64,000 bases of DNA from Paragonimus skrjabini miyazakii (lineage: Eukaryota > Platyhelminthes > Trematoda > Plagiorchiida > Troglotrematidae): the NCBI GenBank assembly GCA_014338405.1, contig JTDE01000117.1:62001-126000 (forward strand), given 5' to 3'. Position 1 is the stretch's first letter. The number at the start of each line of letters is the position of its first letter. A program made the position numbers and the translations under genes. The notes beneath the pieces were generated by a model. It saw only the letters and a list, made by a program, of their open reading frames with translations. It did not search any database and was not told where the DNA came from. Of this stretch, positions 11,660 through 21,580 are shown one piece after another.

Positions 11660-12165
11660 AAGACTTTTAGTGTCGTCAGAAATCTGCCCGGTACTGCTGC
11701 CACACCTTAAGGATAATTTGTTCAAGTTCTTTCTGACTTTATGTATTTAATCTTTTACCTGTTGCAGTCATGCAGGGAACGCTGAGAATCATGAAGCAGC
11801 TATCAGAGAGGATTCGTGAACAACTACCGAAATTGATTCACAACGGTTAGAGAAGTCCCATTTCCAGTGCGATCAGTTCCTGTTTAATTGACAGTGGCCA
11901 TCGAATAAATTCGGATAAGGCGTTCCGAGTCATTTACAATGTTCGTTAAATCTGCTGCAGAGGTGTCAGATTGTTGTTTCTATCAACGATCGAGGTTATT
12001 GCCATCAGACCCCACAACCCCTGTCTGTGTGCCGAGAAACAGTTCGCACAAAACCCTCCGTCCATTCCGGGATCAACGGCCACTTGCAACTTGAGCGGAC
12101 GTGAACCAACTGATATCGACGACCGCATGTCTCATGACAGGCGCGTACGATGCTGATAATAACGA
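11660..12165 (+). mobile_element. Penelope-like element C-terminal relic
   Basis: About 500 bases are homologous to 37860-38393. Across stops and frame changes one reads MKQLSERIREQLPKLIHNG, ISSAISSCLIDSGHRINSD, AFRVIYNVR, FLSTIEVIAIRPHNPCLC. This is the order expected after the YIG half of a GIY-YIG nuclease in PLE proteins: R..RI.EH.PKW, SAI..HL...GH, a hydrophobic core, then EA.AI....P.LC. Internal stops at the ends of NG* and VR* show that it is dead. Family naming is from remembered patterns. Confidence 0.7.
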
Positions 12166-12214
12166 AAACGACAAATGTTAAAAGCGTGTTAAGTATTTTG
12201 CTGAAGATTAAGAT

Positions 12215-12262
12215 AGTCGGACGTTTGTTAAATAACTTATTAAGTCGGACGTTTGTTAAATA
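12215..12262. repeat. Short direct repeat, 20-base unit twice
   Basis: AGTCGGACGTTTGTTAAATA occurs at 12215-12234 and again, identical, at 12243-12262, a period of 28 bases. It looks like a recent slippage or local duplication. Confidence 0.9.
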
Positions 12263-12416
12263 TCTAACTAAGTTGAAAACAAAACTAACCATTTTATCCA
12301 ATTATATCCATGTTTTATGAAAGAACATGATGACATAACTTTACTCGAAAAAATGAAAAATGAAACGGGAATCAACGAAATACAACCGAAGCTGTAATGC
12401 AAAAAATACCCAACTT

Positions 12417-12785
12417 TCAACGGTAAACTAGGTTTTGACAATCAGATTTGCCGATTGCTGCTTTTGCAATATGTCCGTGGCCATGTTTGGACGCTGAGCG
12501 CGTTAGTCTGAAGCTTGTTGTGCAACTTTGATACAAGTGACAACCATTGTCAGTCAAAAACAATAAACTTTTGGCAATTGTGATAGAACAATAACTGTGG
12601 TTTCCAAAAACACATTCATAATGGGACAAAAGGAAAAATAAGTCATCGAGAAAGTTGGTGGAAAGGTTAATTGGAAAAATGACGGTAATCATTTTGAGAG
12701 GCAGTTCAGTCAGATACCACCGACCTGCTTGCAACTTTGACAATATTGCGCCTGTCGAGTAGTTCAACGCATTTAAATTTAGCAT
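12417..12785 (-). CDS. ORF of 122 codons, doubtful
   Basis: An ATG-initiated frame (MLNLNALNYSTGAILSKLQA...) is open for 122 codons, with a hydrophobic stretch in the middle and a basic histidine/lysine-rich end. A few frames of this size are expected by chance in a 64-kb AT-rich window. No splice or promoter evidence is seen. Confidence 0.2.
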   Translation of the reverse strand: MLNLNALNYSTGAILSKLQAGRWYLTELPLKMITVIFPINLSTNFLDDLFFLLSHYECVFGNHSYCSITIAKSLLFLTDNGCHLYQSCTTSFRLTRSASKHGHGHIAKAAIGKSDCQNLVYR

Positions 12786-13092
12786 TGTTTACAATTGATC
12801 ACTGCAGCTGCATATATACTGACTTTTGGGAGGCAGATTTAGATTGAATGTGAGTTTTGGATAGTGCTGGTCATTAGTGTCTTTCCTCGCTATGCTCAGA
12901 AGTTGACCTCCGGAGACGATTTCATGAGAAAACCTTGTTGATTGACGTTCAAATGAACTCACTGTAAGCGAGATCGACATACTGTATGCAGACACATTCG
13001 TTTGTGACAAATGCTTATTTTGCTGGATAGCCTCTGGAGGAGCGTCCTGTTCACGATCCTCAACCCACCTCAAACCAAATCGTATGCTATCT

Positions 13093-13192
13093 NNNNNNNN
13101 NNNNNNNNNNNNNNNNNNNNNNNNNNNNNNNNNNNNNNNNNNNNNNNNNNNNNNNNNNNNNNNNNNNNNNNNNNNNNNNNNNNNNNNNNNNN
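13093..13192. other. Assembly gap (100 N)
   Basis: Exactly 100 undetermined bases, the conventional size for a gap of unknown length. Flanks on either side may not be truly adjacent. Confidence 0.99.
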
Positions 13193-13350
13193 AAGCGTTT
13201 GCTATTTACGTATCTTGAAACTCAGCCCGGACCTAGAAATTAACCGCTGGTTTGACCAAAATCTTATTCTCCAACAGAAATTTTGCTAGCCGGTAAGGCT
13301 GAAGATAGGTTATCAGGAGTTGACTGACGAGAGACGGACTATATTCCCAG

Positions 13351-13405
13351 AGTTGGAATTGACTATCCCGCAGTTGCTCAGTTATTGGGTCGTTGTAAAC
13401 CAAGA
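13351..13405 (+). CDS. Candidate short internal exon
   Basis: An acceptor ending TATTCCCAG and a GTAAGT donor enclose 55 bases. One phase reads VGIDYPAVAQLLGRCKPR. A closer acceptor at 13373 (CTATCCCGCAG) would give a 32-base exon in the same frame. A second phase is also open. Confidence 0.35.
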
Positions 13406-14119
13406 GTAAGTAACATTCGAATTGCTATACTTGACGTCTTTTGTTTCGAACGAAACCGATAGAGTGCGACCTGTGAGTCTAATTAATGCAGACAACTGAA
13501 AACAATCTCCGCCTCGTTCCCTAAATCATGCATACCTTATGTCACAATTTTTGGGGTGTACGGGAATAACGTCAAACAATCAGGGAGCATGTGTTCCACG
13601 TAGAACGCTTGTGTGAAGAAAAATCAACGTGGGTAATGTTTGAAATGTCTCATGGAATAAGTGTTCTAGCTGCTGATCCGCATCGATATCCTCCACTCAA
13701 TGATACATGCAGCGAACCTGTCATACGATTGGTTTCAACCTTAGCCAGGCCACATTCAGTGAGTAACGGTGGTGTGACAATTGCACGTTGATAATGGCTT
13801 CCTTATGTCTATCCAACGAAAGCGTAAGTTGCTAGGCATCTAATTTCGAATGCTGCATATAACACTTATATTCTCGTGAACTAAAGCGTGATACATCACG
13901 TAAAGTTTGCAGTTCCAATTCCAAGTTTAACCATTTAAACCAGAGGCGCCTGGTCAACAAAGTAAACAGCCTTATTGTGAAACGGATTTCGAAAGCGCTT
14001 ATCTGCTGAACTTGTCTTATTGATAACATTATGGTAACGAGGTCTGTCAAATAACTGTTCCTCCTTTGGTTTTATTCTTGGTTGCACCGTGCTATGGACA
14101 GGGAATGAAATAGAAGTAC

Positions 14120-14740
14120 TTGTCTCCTAGACTAGGACAGTGTTGGCCAATCTGAAACAAATTTGGTGACGGAGAACTGTCTTTCTGATGCTTAGTGGAC
14201 ACTTATATGAGTCCACACTGAGGATTGTATCACTTTATGGTAGCGAAACCTGGCCGCTCAAGGTAGAAGACATGATAATCTTCAGGTGTTCGACCATCAC
14301 TGTTTGCCTTCGTTCGTTCGTGTCCAGTGGCACCAACGAGTGAGTACCGAGGAAGTTAGGAGGCGGGTGTTTAGCACTGATTGTCAAACCAGTTCTTTCG
14401 TTCAGTCGTTAAACTTGCACAGACTTAGGCGGTTAGGTCATATACTAAGGATGCCAGTTGGTCGCCTGCCACACCGAGCACTGTTTGCCGACGCTGCTGT
14501 CGATTGGCACAAGGTGCAAGGTGGACAGATGATGACCTGGCGTAGACAAATGAAATCGTTCACGAAAGGGTTGTTCACTGTAGATTGGGTCCGTCTTCCG
14601 GGCTAGAGTCCTCGCGACTCACAGGGTCGGTAGTTTGAGACATTAGGTGAGAAGGCGGCTAACCGAGCTCAGTGACGTGAACGTTGTCGTTGTTCGTCTA
14701 AGTTGTCTGTGAAGTGAGTGCATTTAATGACGCGGGGTAG
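14120..14740 (+). mobile_element. Non-LTR retrotransposon (LINE) 3' relic
   Basis: The region encodes the C-terminal part after the reverse transcriptase catalytic core. Blocks in order are VLANLKQIW (about 14143), SLYGSETWPLKVED (about 14240), a one-base frame change near 14285, FDHHCLPSF and WHQRVSTEEVRRRVF, RLRRLGHILRMPVGRLPHRA (about 14415-14480), MTWRRQMKS, and a terminal RDSQG...FET...RLTELSDV-like tail. These are hallmark blocks of trematode LINE proteins (YGSETWPL, RRLGHILRMP, MTW). Stops within the first and last blocks and the frameshift make it a fossil. The 321-base frame 14286-14606 is its longest open piece. Confidence 0.85.
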
Positions 14741-15071
14741 TGAAAGCCGCACGAAAACTGTCTTGCCAATGACGCTTGGTTGTTTGTTTGCAAGTTGTAG
14801 GCACCTCGATGCTGAATGTTCGAATGCTTACTTATATATGTTTAGTAGTTAAGTCCCTTCTCCTCTTCTTCTCTTTTTTTCTCTTCTTATACGGGATTTG
14901 TTTTCTCTCCATGATTGTGTGGCAGCTAAGCATCAGTGTGAACCCCTGACTTGTTGCTGTTTGTGATGATTATGAAGAACAGCCTGATAGTATCCGGCCC
15001 ATCTGAGATATTGTTGACCGTGCGGTTGTAAGCACCATGTGGTTGACGCTTGAACAGAATAACTGACTTAC

Positions 15072-15337
15072 TTGTCTTCATCATGCATTTCACCGGTTGG
15101 TGTCCCGATCATTGGTTCTTGTATGGGGTAGTCGGTGGCATCCACATACAGCGTATCTGTGTGATTCATTCGGAGAGTGGCATGAGATGGCCGAATAATT
15201 TCGTTTACCGTTGAGGCCATGTGCAAATTAGGAGAAGCCTGAGATAGAGTCTTCCGCACATCAAATCTGACAGTTTCGTCTGAAGGCTGTTCAGCATTTA
15301 TGTAAGTGAGAAGGATAGGAAGGAACAAAATAAACAT
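15072..15337 (-). CDS. First coding exon of a likely secreted or membrane protein
   Basis: An ATG at 15337 directly follows a good acceptor (ATAAATTTATTCTAG), and the frame ends at a GTAAGT donor (15071-15070) after 88 codons plus two bases. The N terminus MFILFLPILLTYINA is a clear signal-peptide candidate, followed by an acidic, threonine-rich segment with one N-glycosylation sequon (NHTD). The exon ends ...TGEMHDEDK with the last codon split. Splicing of a short leader or UTR exon straight onto the start codon is inferred. No family is recognised and the next exon was not found. Confidence 0.5.
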
Positions 15338-16079
15338 CTAGAATAAATTTATAACGAGGGCTCCTGTTCATCATAATAACTTCAACGAGCCTACTTTCAT
15401 GCTAAGTTACACGATACTATTCAAGGACAAATTCTATGACAACAAAGTGAGCCAATCAGCAAGTATTATTTTGTGGCTAGTTTTTGCCTTTGATGGATGA
15501 GCTTGGCATAATAAATGACTTTGTTTCATGATCGGCAAGTAGAATCACGAATGACTTAATTGATGTAGTTACGTTAAGAATTGTTGTCTGCAAAAATATT
15601 GGGACAGAACTCGCTTCTGCATATCAGTTTAACCGGTAAATCGAAAACATCTCAAATGCATTTTTAGAAGTAGACATTTTTGGGCGATGGAGAGTAGATG
15701 GTTCACTTGCTATCACTTGACATTGAAAAGATGAGCATTCAACGAGCTGTTCGAATACACAAAACCCGTACAGTATATTTAACCAGAAGCCAAACTGAGA
15801 TGGTCAGTTTAGAGGTTGCTGACTGCACACAAATTCTCCGCACGTGAACAATGAAATACATAAAAATGAAACCATGGTTTTAGCATTTCCTAAATATATA
15901 TAAACTGTTTGTAGCGAAACAATGTTCAGAAAAGCGTGAAGTCAGTATACTAGTGGCAAACCTAAACGTTACATGTGAATGCTATGCTGAAGGGCTAGTA
16001 TGGACCATACATGATAACCCATTTACTACTTTGAAAATACTGTTCAAAGCCGTGCTTTTACGAAACGCATTAATGCGTG

Positions 16080-16143
16080 ATGTTTATAACTGGGCATTAT
16101 CTCATGGAAACGTTGGTCTACCAGACAGTTACTCGAGTTAATA
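16080..16143 (+). CDS. Exon 1 of a compact two-exon model
   Basis: ATG at 16080 opens 21 codons plus one base (MFITGHYLMETLVYQTVTRV...), ending at a GTGAGT donor. The split codon joins in frame with the exon at 16225. The competing frame through the same bases (15953-16141, ANLNVTCECYAEG...) stops just before the donor and is considered less likely, though it has its own acceptor at about 15951. The intron of 81 bases would be short, as is common in flatworm genes. Confidence 0.4.
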
Positions 16144-16224
16144 GTGAGTTTTTTTATTAAGGTGAGGAGGCGGTTGCCAGACACTAAACAGGTCATGCAT
16201 TCAATGTAACTTTTTCATTCACAG

Positions 16225-16373
16225 AAAATACTACTGTAGTTGACCACCAGCACATACTTCCCATTGGTCTGTCACATATGAAGAATCAGCGGGTTCACGT
16301 TTACTTCGAACGTCTCCGACCAACAGTCCTGATCGAAGCAGAATCCTGCCAGTGCAAAACTCTTACGTTATGA
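16225..16373 (+). CDS. Exon 2 (terminal) of the compact two-exon model
   Basis: A strong acceptor (ACTTTTTCATTCACAG) precedes 49 codons including the stop: NTTVVDHQHILPIGLSHMKN, QRVHVYFERLRPTVLIEAES, then CQCKTLTL. Only this phase is open. Joined to 16080-16143 it gives a protein of about 70 residues with no signal peptide or known domain. It may instead be the last exon of a longer gene. Confidence 0.5.
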
Positions 16374-16480
16374 CAAGAATAGGATAAAGCAGAGACAGTG
16401 GATGCTATCCGTTTTACCAGTCAGAGAATGTTCCTATTTGTTACTGACAAGTAGTTTGGCAAACTTGATAATTTAAAAAA

Positions 16481-16580
16481 GGCCTGATTGCAAAAAATCT
16501 GCACATCGGCTGCATTCGAACCGGGGACAGAAACACCATGCCAAAACGCGGCAAGCGATCTACCAGCTGAGCTACAAAGG
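16481..16580 (-). repeat. tRNA-derived SINE copy, minus orientation
   Basis: Read on the minus strand it has a tRNA-like A box (TAGCTCAGCTGGTAGATCGC; plus 16555-16574), a short stem TGCC/GGCA, and a B box (GGTTCGAATGC; plus 16512-16522), then a tail GCCGATGTGCAGATTTTTTG. A-to-B spacing is about eight bases longer than in a standard tRNA, so it is a tRNA-derived repeat rather than a tRNA gene. It forms a near-palindrome with the next entry. Confidence 0.75.
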
Positions 16581-16680
16581 TACGCCGAAAACCCAGCTAG
16601 TAGAGCATTTGCCGTGTTTGGGCATGTTGTTTCTGTTGCCGGTTCGAAACTAGCCGAAGTCCAGATTTTTCGCAGCTAGG
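16581..16680 (+). repeat. tRNA-derived SINE copy, plus orientation
   Basis: This is a second copy of the same family in the opposite orientation: degenerate A box (CCAGCTAGTAGAGC), TTGCCGTGTTTGGGCA, B box GGTTCGAAACT (16641-16651), then the tail GCCGAAGTCCAGATTTTTCG CAGCTAGG. The shared tail shows that both copies derive from one element. The overlapping reading frame 16488-16679 is a translation of these repeats and is not called as a gene. Confidence 0.75.
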
Positions 16681-16774
16681 TCTCTTCTGAATTTCTCATT
16701 ATTATCATCAAAACCAACAACCCATCAGTGGTTCGAGCCAGTACATAATTGCCATGTACCCGTAAAAAATACAG

Positions 16775-16832
16775 GAAGTTCTAACAACGAGAATTATACG
16801 TTGGTACAAGTGAATATAGAATCAGCAACCAA
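16775..16832 (+). CDS. Possible short internal exon
   Basis: An acceptor ending AAAAAATACAG and a GTGAGT donor enclose 58 bases; one phase reads SSNNENYTLVQVNIESAT with one N-glycosylation sequon. The polypyrimidine tract is poor. Confidence 0.3.
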
Positions 16833-17881
16833 GTGAGTATGTCTGAATCACGTCAGCAGCTTCATGTCCAAGTTAGCGAACTTCATTATTTTCACCAACT
16901 GCGGTTGATTATTTACCAGCTGCCTTACCAATCAGACTCAGTGAAGACTTGCTCCAAGTCCATTAAGAAAATGACGTTGTGCTATTGCCATATCCAGTTA
17001 ATGTGATCATAGCATTTGTGTGTATGTGCTAAACGATTACCTTTGATTTAAATTTGTCATTAATTTAGCGAGCTTGACAGCATTCTCAAATCATAGTAAG
17101 TTGAAGTTAACCAGAGAAAGAAAAATCTTCTTAAGTAATTTCACTTTGTTTGGACACAACAGAGTGAATAAGACAGATGAGAAATGAATAAATATTAACG
17201 GACTACTGCATTATTGACTGATCGGTAGTACTCATGGTGAATACTCCCACGTAAAAAATGATAGCGCTACTTGTGCTAGCTCAAACTGATACTCTCAAGC
17301 TCATGTCAGTCTCAATCTATCTTTGTAATAGCCAAGTTGTTTATTTGGATTGGGTTTCAACTAGATTGCTTCCCTCTTTACTATCGGTACTCGTCTTATG
17401 TGAATATGTCACTTTTACATCTCGTGGCAACTGCTTTAAATGGGAGGTAACTGAGTGAAATATTTTACGAATGTCAGTACTGTTGGGTGTGGTACAAACC
17501 CACGAATATAAATTGAACCTAGACAAACAATGCGTACCGATTTACCACAGCTATAAGGGCATGATCAAAATACTGGAAACTTTAAGCACATATTCGATAC
17601 AGCTCAAGCGTTACCAATGCATTTACCATCGTGTTCCACATCAAAAGAGACGTGTCCTTCAATTTTTATCGATGTATTACCGCATTTATTAGTCCTGGTT
17701 TGACTGCTTATACACAGTTTCTCTTGATGTTGCGACTTCATTGGTGTGTCCCCAGGCTGAAGTGCGTAGCAAACCCATGAGTATTGTAGAAATTAATTCT
17801 TCTGACACCCAATTCACAAGTTTTGAGCAGTTCTATTGGTTTAAATTTTCATGGATCACTCGTAATAACTGTTACCTTCAG

Positions 17882-18045
17882 GTTAACCATGTCTTATTTG
17901 ATTGATAAACTAAATATTTTGGTTGGTTTCGTTCAAAAAATTGCTAAGTATTTTCATTTTGTTAAAGCTCAACAAAACCGCTTGTCTTTAAACGATCCAA
18001 ATTTTAACAATGGCCCAATTTCTCATGCGGTAACTTCGATGGAAG
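17882..18045 (+). CDS. Candidate internal exon, unknown protein
   Basis: Strong sites on both sides: acceptor AATAACTGTTACCTTCAG and donor AAG/GTAAGT. The 164-base exon encodes 54 residues (LTMSYLIDKLNILVGFVQKI, AKYFHFVKAQQNRLSLNDPN, FNNGPISHAVTSME) with one split base at each end. The first half is helix-like and hydrophobic, the second polar. It is among the best-supported exons here. The same frame continues past the donor, so a longer frame to 18173 is the alternative. Confidence 0.6.
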
Positions 18046-18536
18046 GTAAGTACTTGGCCCCATACCAAGCGAAATCACCTTGTAAGCTTAACCACTTGCT
18101 CTTACGAGTAATAATCACCTTATCCGAGCAACACAGTAGAGGGTCTTTTAACTACAAATCGATTGTAGTGTAACTTTCAATTGTGATAACTTTGGCTGTG
18201 GCAACAACTAATTATAAAATATTGATTACAGACTATCGGCGTTAAACCCGAAATTTAGGTCTAGTGTTTCATTTGAAAAAAATACTAATTAAAATATCCA
18301 TTAGTCTAAGAAGTCTGTGCTCTGTTCCCATTAAACTCAAGACCTCCGCTAATTTTTCTTGTTAAAAAGCAGTGGGGAGCAAATTTATCGCTTCATGCAA
18401 TGAATTTTGGTCAGTATAAATTTACGACCACTTATGTCTGTTCACGATTCTTCTGTTACCACTGACGTTAGTTATTCCGTCTGTGTTTATCCAGACGGAG
18501 AACATTATTCGCTGAGTTTTTGAATAAATTGAATAG

Positions 18537-18587
18537 GAAGGTTATGGTATTTGGTACCATGAAGATTCGGCAATCCAACCGGCTTTC
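18537..18587 (+). CDS. Possible short exon
   Basis: A 51-base segment between an AATAG acceptor and a GTAAGT donor reads KVMVFGTMKIRQSNRL in one phase. Its phase does not fit the preceding 17882-18045 exon, and the acceptor is weak. Confidence 0.2.
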
Positions 18588-19512
18588 GTAAGTTTGTTTT
18601 GCTAAGCATCGACCTGTGTTCTTTCAGTTACACGGTACGTTAAGTCAATGGAGTTATAGGGATCTTGGTTACCAGAAAAAACTTAACTAGTGTTTGCATT
18701 CCGGGAGCTGCTAGGTTATGTATTGATGCTGAATTCAGAAGAAAGCGAAACGTTCAACTTGAACTATTTTCAGGAGGGCGTTGGTGAAAGAGTCCATTTA
18801 AATGCAAAAGCTGTGAAAAGATGTGCATAAATGCTCAGCTTGATTTGATCGTCCCCCAGACAACTCAGTAGTACACTGTCAAATTAACGTAACACATATC
18901 GATAACACTACGAACATAACAATCATCCATATCGCCAAGTTCAAGGTAATAAACCTCATACTCGTCGATATGAAAATATTCATAATTCACCTTTTACTTC
19001 TGGTTGAATTATCATTTCTCCGTTGCTTAATAACAACTCCGAACCTAATTCACTGATCATCCGTATTGCCTCCAGCATACCGATTACCGGCTTCAATAAC
19101 CATGAACCCTCCCATGGCTTATCGTGTGCCATTTGTTACACTTTTGTGAAAGTTTAGAGCCACCATTGTTCTACTTAACATGCACACTGAGATGAATAGA
19201 TAGCATTGTGTTGTTAACTGCTAGGTGGTTTACGTTTAGAATTCGGTTAAGACCGTATTAATATTGTCAATTCCGCATACAGTACTTCTGCCAACAAAGT
19301 TGGTTCTCGCTGAACCACAGCATTCTGAATCCACCTAAGTTCATGCAACATCAAACAGAAGGAAAGATGACTGATGAGTAGTAGGGGATTTTGATGTTCA
19401 TATCGACTGAACATCACCCACAATTCATCGAGGCGATCGGGCAACCTGATCATTACTCACAAGCAAAAGTGGATGAGCGTTCTCATATAATAATTCGGTC
19501 GTGCCTAATGGG

Positions 19513-19583
19513 AGGTGAATGGCGAAATGGTAACCACGGTTGCCTCATGAACAGCATATCCATGGTTCAAGTCCCGGCAGTGC
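19513..19583 (+). promoter_or_regulatory. tRNA-like internal Pol III promoter of the SINE
   Basis: The A box starts at 19520 and the B box at 19564. The 44-base spacing equals that between positions 8 and 52 of a normal tRNA. Between them GCCTCATGAACAGC resembles an anticodon arm with CAT, and the related copy at 26462-26516 has GCGCAGTGGTAAACACG. A methionine tRNA ancestor is a reasonable inference. Acceptor-stem pairing is not convincing, so it is not a functional tRNA. Confidence 0.75.
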
Positions 19584-19592
19584 CGATGATAT

Positions 19593-19637
19593 GCACTACT
19601 GACGAGCTCTAATGAGAGCGAAACTCGAGTCTAGTGC
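19593..19637 (+). ncRNA. Type I hammerhead ribozyme, core intact
   Basis: Stem I strands GCACTA (19593-19598) and TAGTGC (19632-19637) pair perfectly. The core CTGACGA (19599-19605) matches the conserved CUGANGA. Stem II GCTCT/AGAGC has five pairs and an AATG loop (19606-19619). GAAA follows (19620-19623), then a minimal palindromic stem III in ACTCGAGT (19623-19630) and C17 at 19631, the predicted cleavage site. All invariant core bases are present. The very short stem III resembles natural minimal hammerheads that work best as dimers. No experiment is available. Confidence 0.92.
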
Positions 19638-20047
19638 TTCTTTTCGAAAGGGGCCGACTGGATAGTCTATGGGTATGCGACAGCTGCGACCAATTGTAGG
19701 TGATATTCAATCTATATGAAGAGGAATATTTGGTTGAAAACTATTGGTTTGGTATAATTAAAATATATTCAATGCTTCTGGTTGTCCAGCTAATAAAGGC
19801 ATTCCATAAAGGTGCATGGAACAATAATATATTAATGAGCATATTGTTCTTGTTTATATAACGAGGTTAGACATCGGTTGCATTAATGGTTTCTTGAAGC
19901 ACGCAGTAAAATTGTCGGAATTCTACAGGGTTCCATCAGCTATGTTTTTGGCTAAGTTTGTGTACGTTGTAAACGAACACTGAACTATTTCCGTTGAATA
20001 TTCAGTTCCAGTTTGATGAAGATAAATGTTGTCTTAATAGCACATAC

Positions 20048-20228
20048 CTGATAACTATCAGGTGGAAAAACCTAACTCTAATGGAATATGTCTTAGTGCA
20101 ACAACTACTATCTTCGTAACATTGCTTGCCACGGATAATCTGTTGCAGTAGAATTACAAGCTTGGTTGAAATTGATAGTGTCCACTTCCCAGGAATTATC
20201 GACTGTCTCACCGTTGTGGTGAGGAATA
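20048..20228 (-). CDS. Candidate exon, frame ambiguous
   Basis: An acceptor ending GTAGTACTGCAG and a GTATGT donor enclose 181 bases. One frame is open to the donor (FLTTTVRQSIIPGKWTLSIS...). A second frame reads IPHHNGETVDNSWEVDTINF then NQACNSTATDYPWQAMLRR and stops at about 20108; it has the polar composition of a secreted protein. A terminal exon in the second frame is as likely as an internal exon in the first. Confidence 0.4.
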
Positions 20229-20889
20229 CTGCAGTACTACATGTGTGAATAATCATTTATCGCAATAAAACTCAGTATAATTAGTTCCAAAACGAACAAC
20301 AAAGTGCAAAGGTTGCGTGCCATTAAAGCCTAGCAAAACACTACTTTTTGTCATAGGTTTTCTCTTATATGCTTCGCTGTGAGTTTACAGTTTTGTACAT
20401 TCTTTCTGTAGTATGTGTTTCAGAACCATACGGTAACATTTCGTTCATCTTCGAGCGCACGTGTTATACTTACTTATAGGTGGCTAGCCGTGTTTGCTTA
20501 TCAATCCCCTATCGATTATTTCTCCTTTTAAACTTTGACCCTAAAAATCACCCTGGGATTTTTAGGATCCAAAATAAAAAACGTTTGGGCCGCTACATTG
20601 TACAGCCTCTTAAGTAATATAGAGATGAGGTTTATATCAATTTTTACGAAGGGAATCAACAGTAGTATCATTCTTATGAATAAAACTTTCTATGTTTCAT
20701 CGAATAATTTATTAAAGCTGAAAATCTTGTTAAGCCAACTTCACGCTCCATGTGAGATTAACACCATTAAAGATCAGCTAAATTGTGTTCTAATCAAAGC
20801 ACAGTGTGTCACGTGCTTTTATGGAACCTACTTGCACACGTTCTGATCTAGAATTGTAGCGAAACTTCACATATGTAAAAACAACTCAC

Positions 20890-21060
20890 TGCGTTTTGTG
20901 TAAGCATGGCTGAATGATAGTCCGTAACATCTGGAGTTCGTGAAGAGAACTTTGAGTGATCTCCACTTTGTCGGCAACGACGAAGAAGTGGAAGTTCACT
21001 GTGCACAAAAGCCAGCAGCTCCCTTTCCGCATCCTCCGCACAAGTCAATTCAAATACACA
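20890..21060 (-). CDS. Well-supported internal exon, unknown protein
   Basis: Acceptor ATTCTACATTTCCAG, 57 codons in phase 0, donor GTGAGT. Codon use is richer in G and C than the surroundings. The peptide starts CVFELTCAEDAERELLAFVH and continues SELPLLRRCRQSGDHSKF before ending ...YHSAMLTQNA; the first half is a leucine-rich helix-forming stretch. No family can be named. Neighbouring exons of the gene were not identified with matching phase. Confidence 0.65.
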
Positions 21061-21580
21061 CTGGAAATGTAGAATACACATAATTTGTCAGACGAGCACC
21101 AGGTTCAAATAAACTTCCATATAGTCTGAAAGCACCATAGTGTTGAAGTATTCTAAGACTTATTCAAACTATAAAAATATCATGATGTCCTTACTATCGC
21201 TTCGAAAAATGCCTGGGTAAGTGTAGGATATTTTGAAGTATATGCTTATGACAAGACAGCCTGTTTCAAACGGAGGTGTTAGTTGGAGAAAATGCCGTAT
21301 AGACTGATTCGAACGACGTTTAAAGATATTTTCTTTTTTAACCCGTTTTCTCCCAATTTCCTGAAAACACTAGAAAGCTTGAATATATGACTAGAAAGTC
21401 ATGATTATGTTCAGTGATTGAGTATTGGTTGTCAGCGTCCCCGACGAATTACGGGCGAACGAACTGAGTAAACTGCTCTATCAAGATAAGCTATTGTAGG
21501 AACATTTGTCTGTAAGCACGTGGTCTGTGGCCAACATAACGAAATTGACAAACGTTTCAAATAAACATCTAAAAGTTTGA

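Larger units (their letters stand above)
19369..19715 (+). repeat. Hammerhead-SINE copy with intact ribozyme core
   Basis: The main part (19430-19715, plus orientation) carries a 5' block (GATCGGGCAACCTGATCATT), a tRNA-like Pol III promoter (A box TGGCGAAATGGTAA at 19520, B box GGTTCAAGTCC at 19564), a hammerhead ribozyme (19593-19637), the block TTTTCGAAAGGGGCCGACTG and GCGACAGCTGCGACCAATTG. The segment 19369-19430 is an inverted piece of the unit's own 3' region (CTGATGAGTAGTAGGGG...). The unit combines Pol III boxes and a hammerhead as in the Sm-alpha family of schistosomes. The reading frames over it are not coding. Confidence 0.9.

Noticed and set aside
13011..13289. 92-codon plus-strand frame
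   Set aside because: It crosses the 100-N gap.
16488..16679. 63-codon plus-strand frame
   Set aside because: It is formed by reading through the two inverted tRNA-derived SINE copies.
19391..19612. 73-codon plus-strand frame over the SINE
   Set aside because: It is a translation of the tRNA-like promoter and ribozyme; the same positions are broken in the other copies, so there is no selection for protein.
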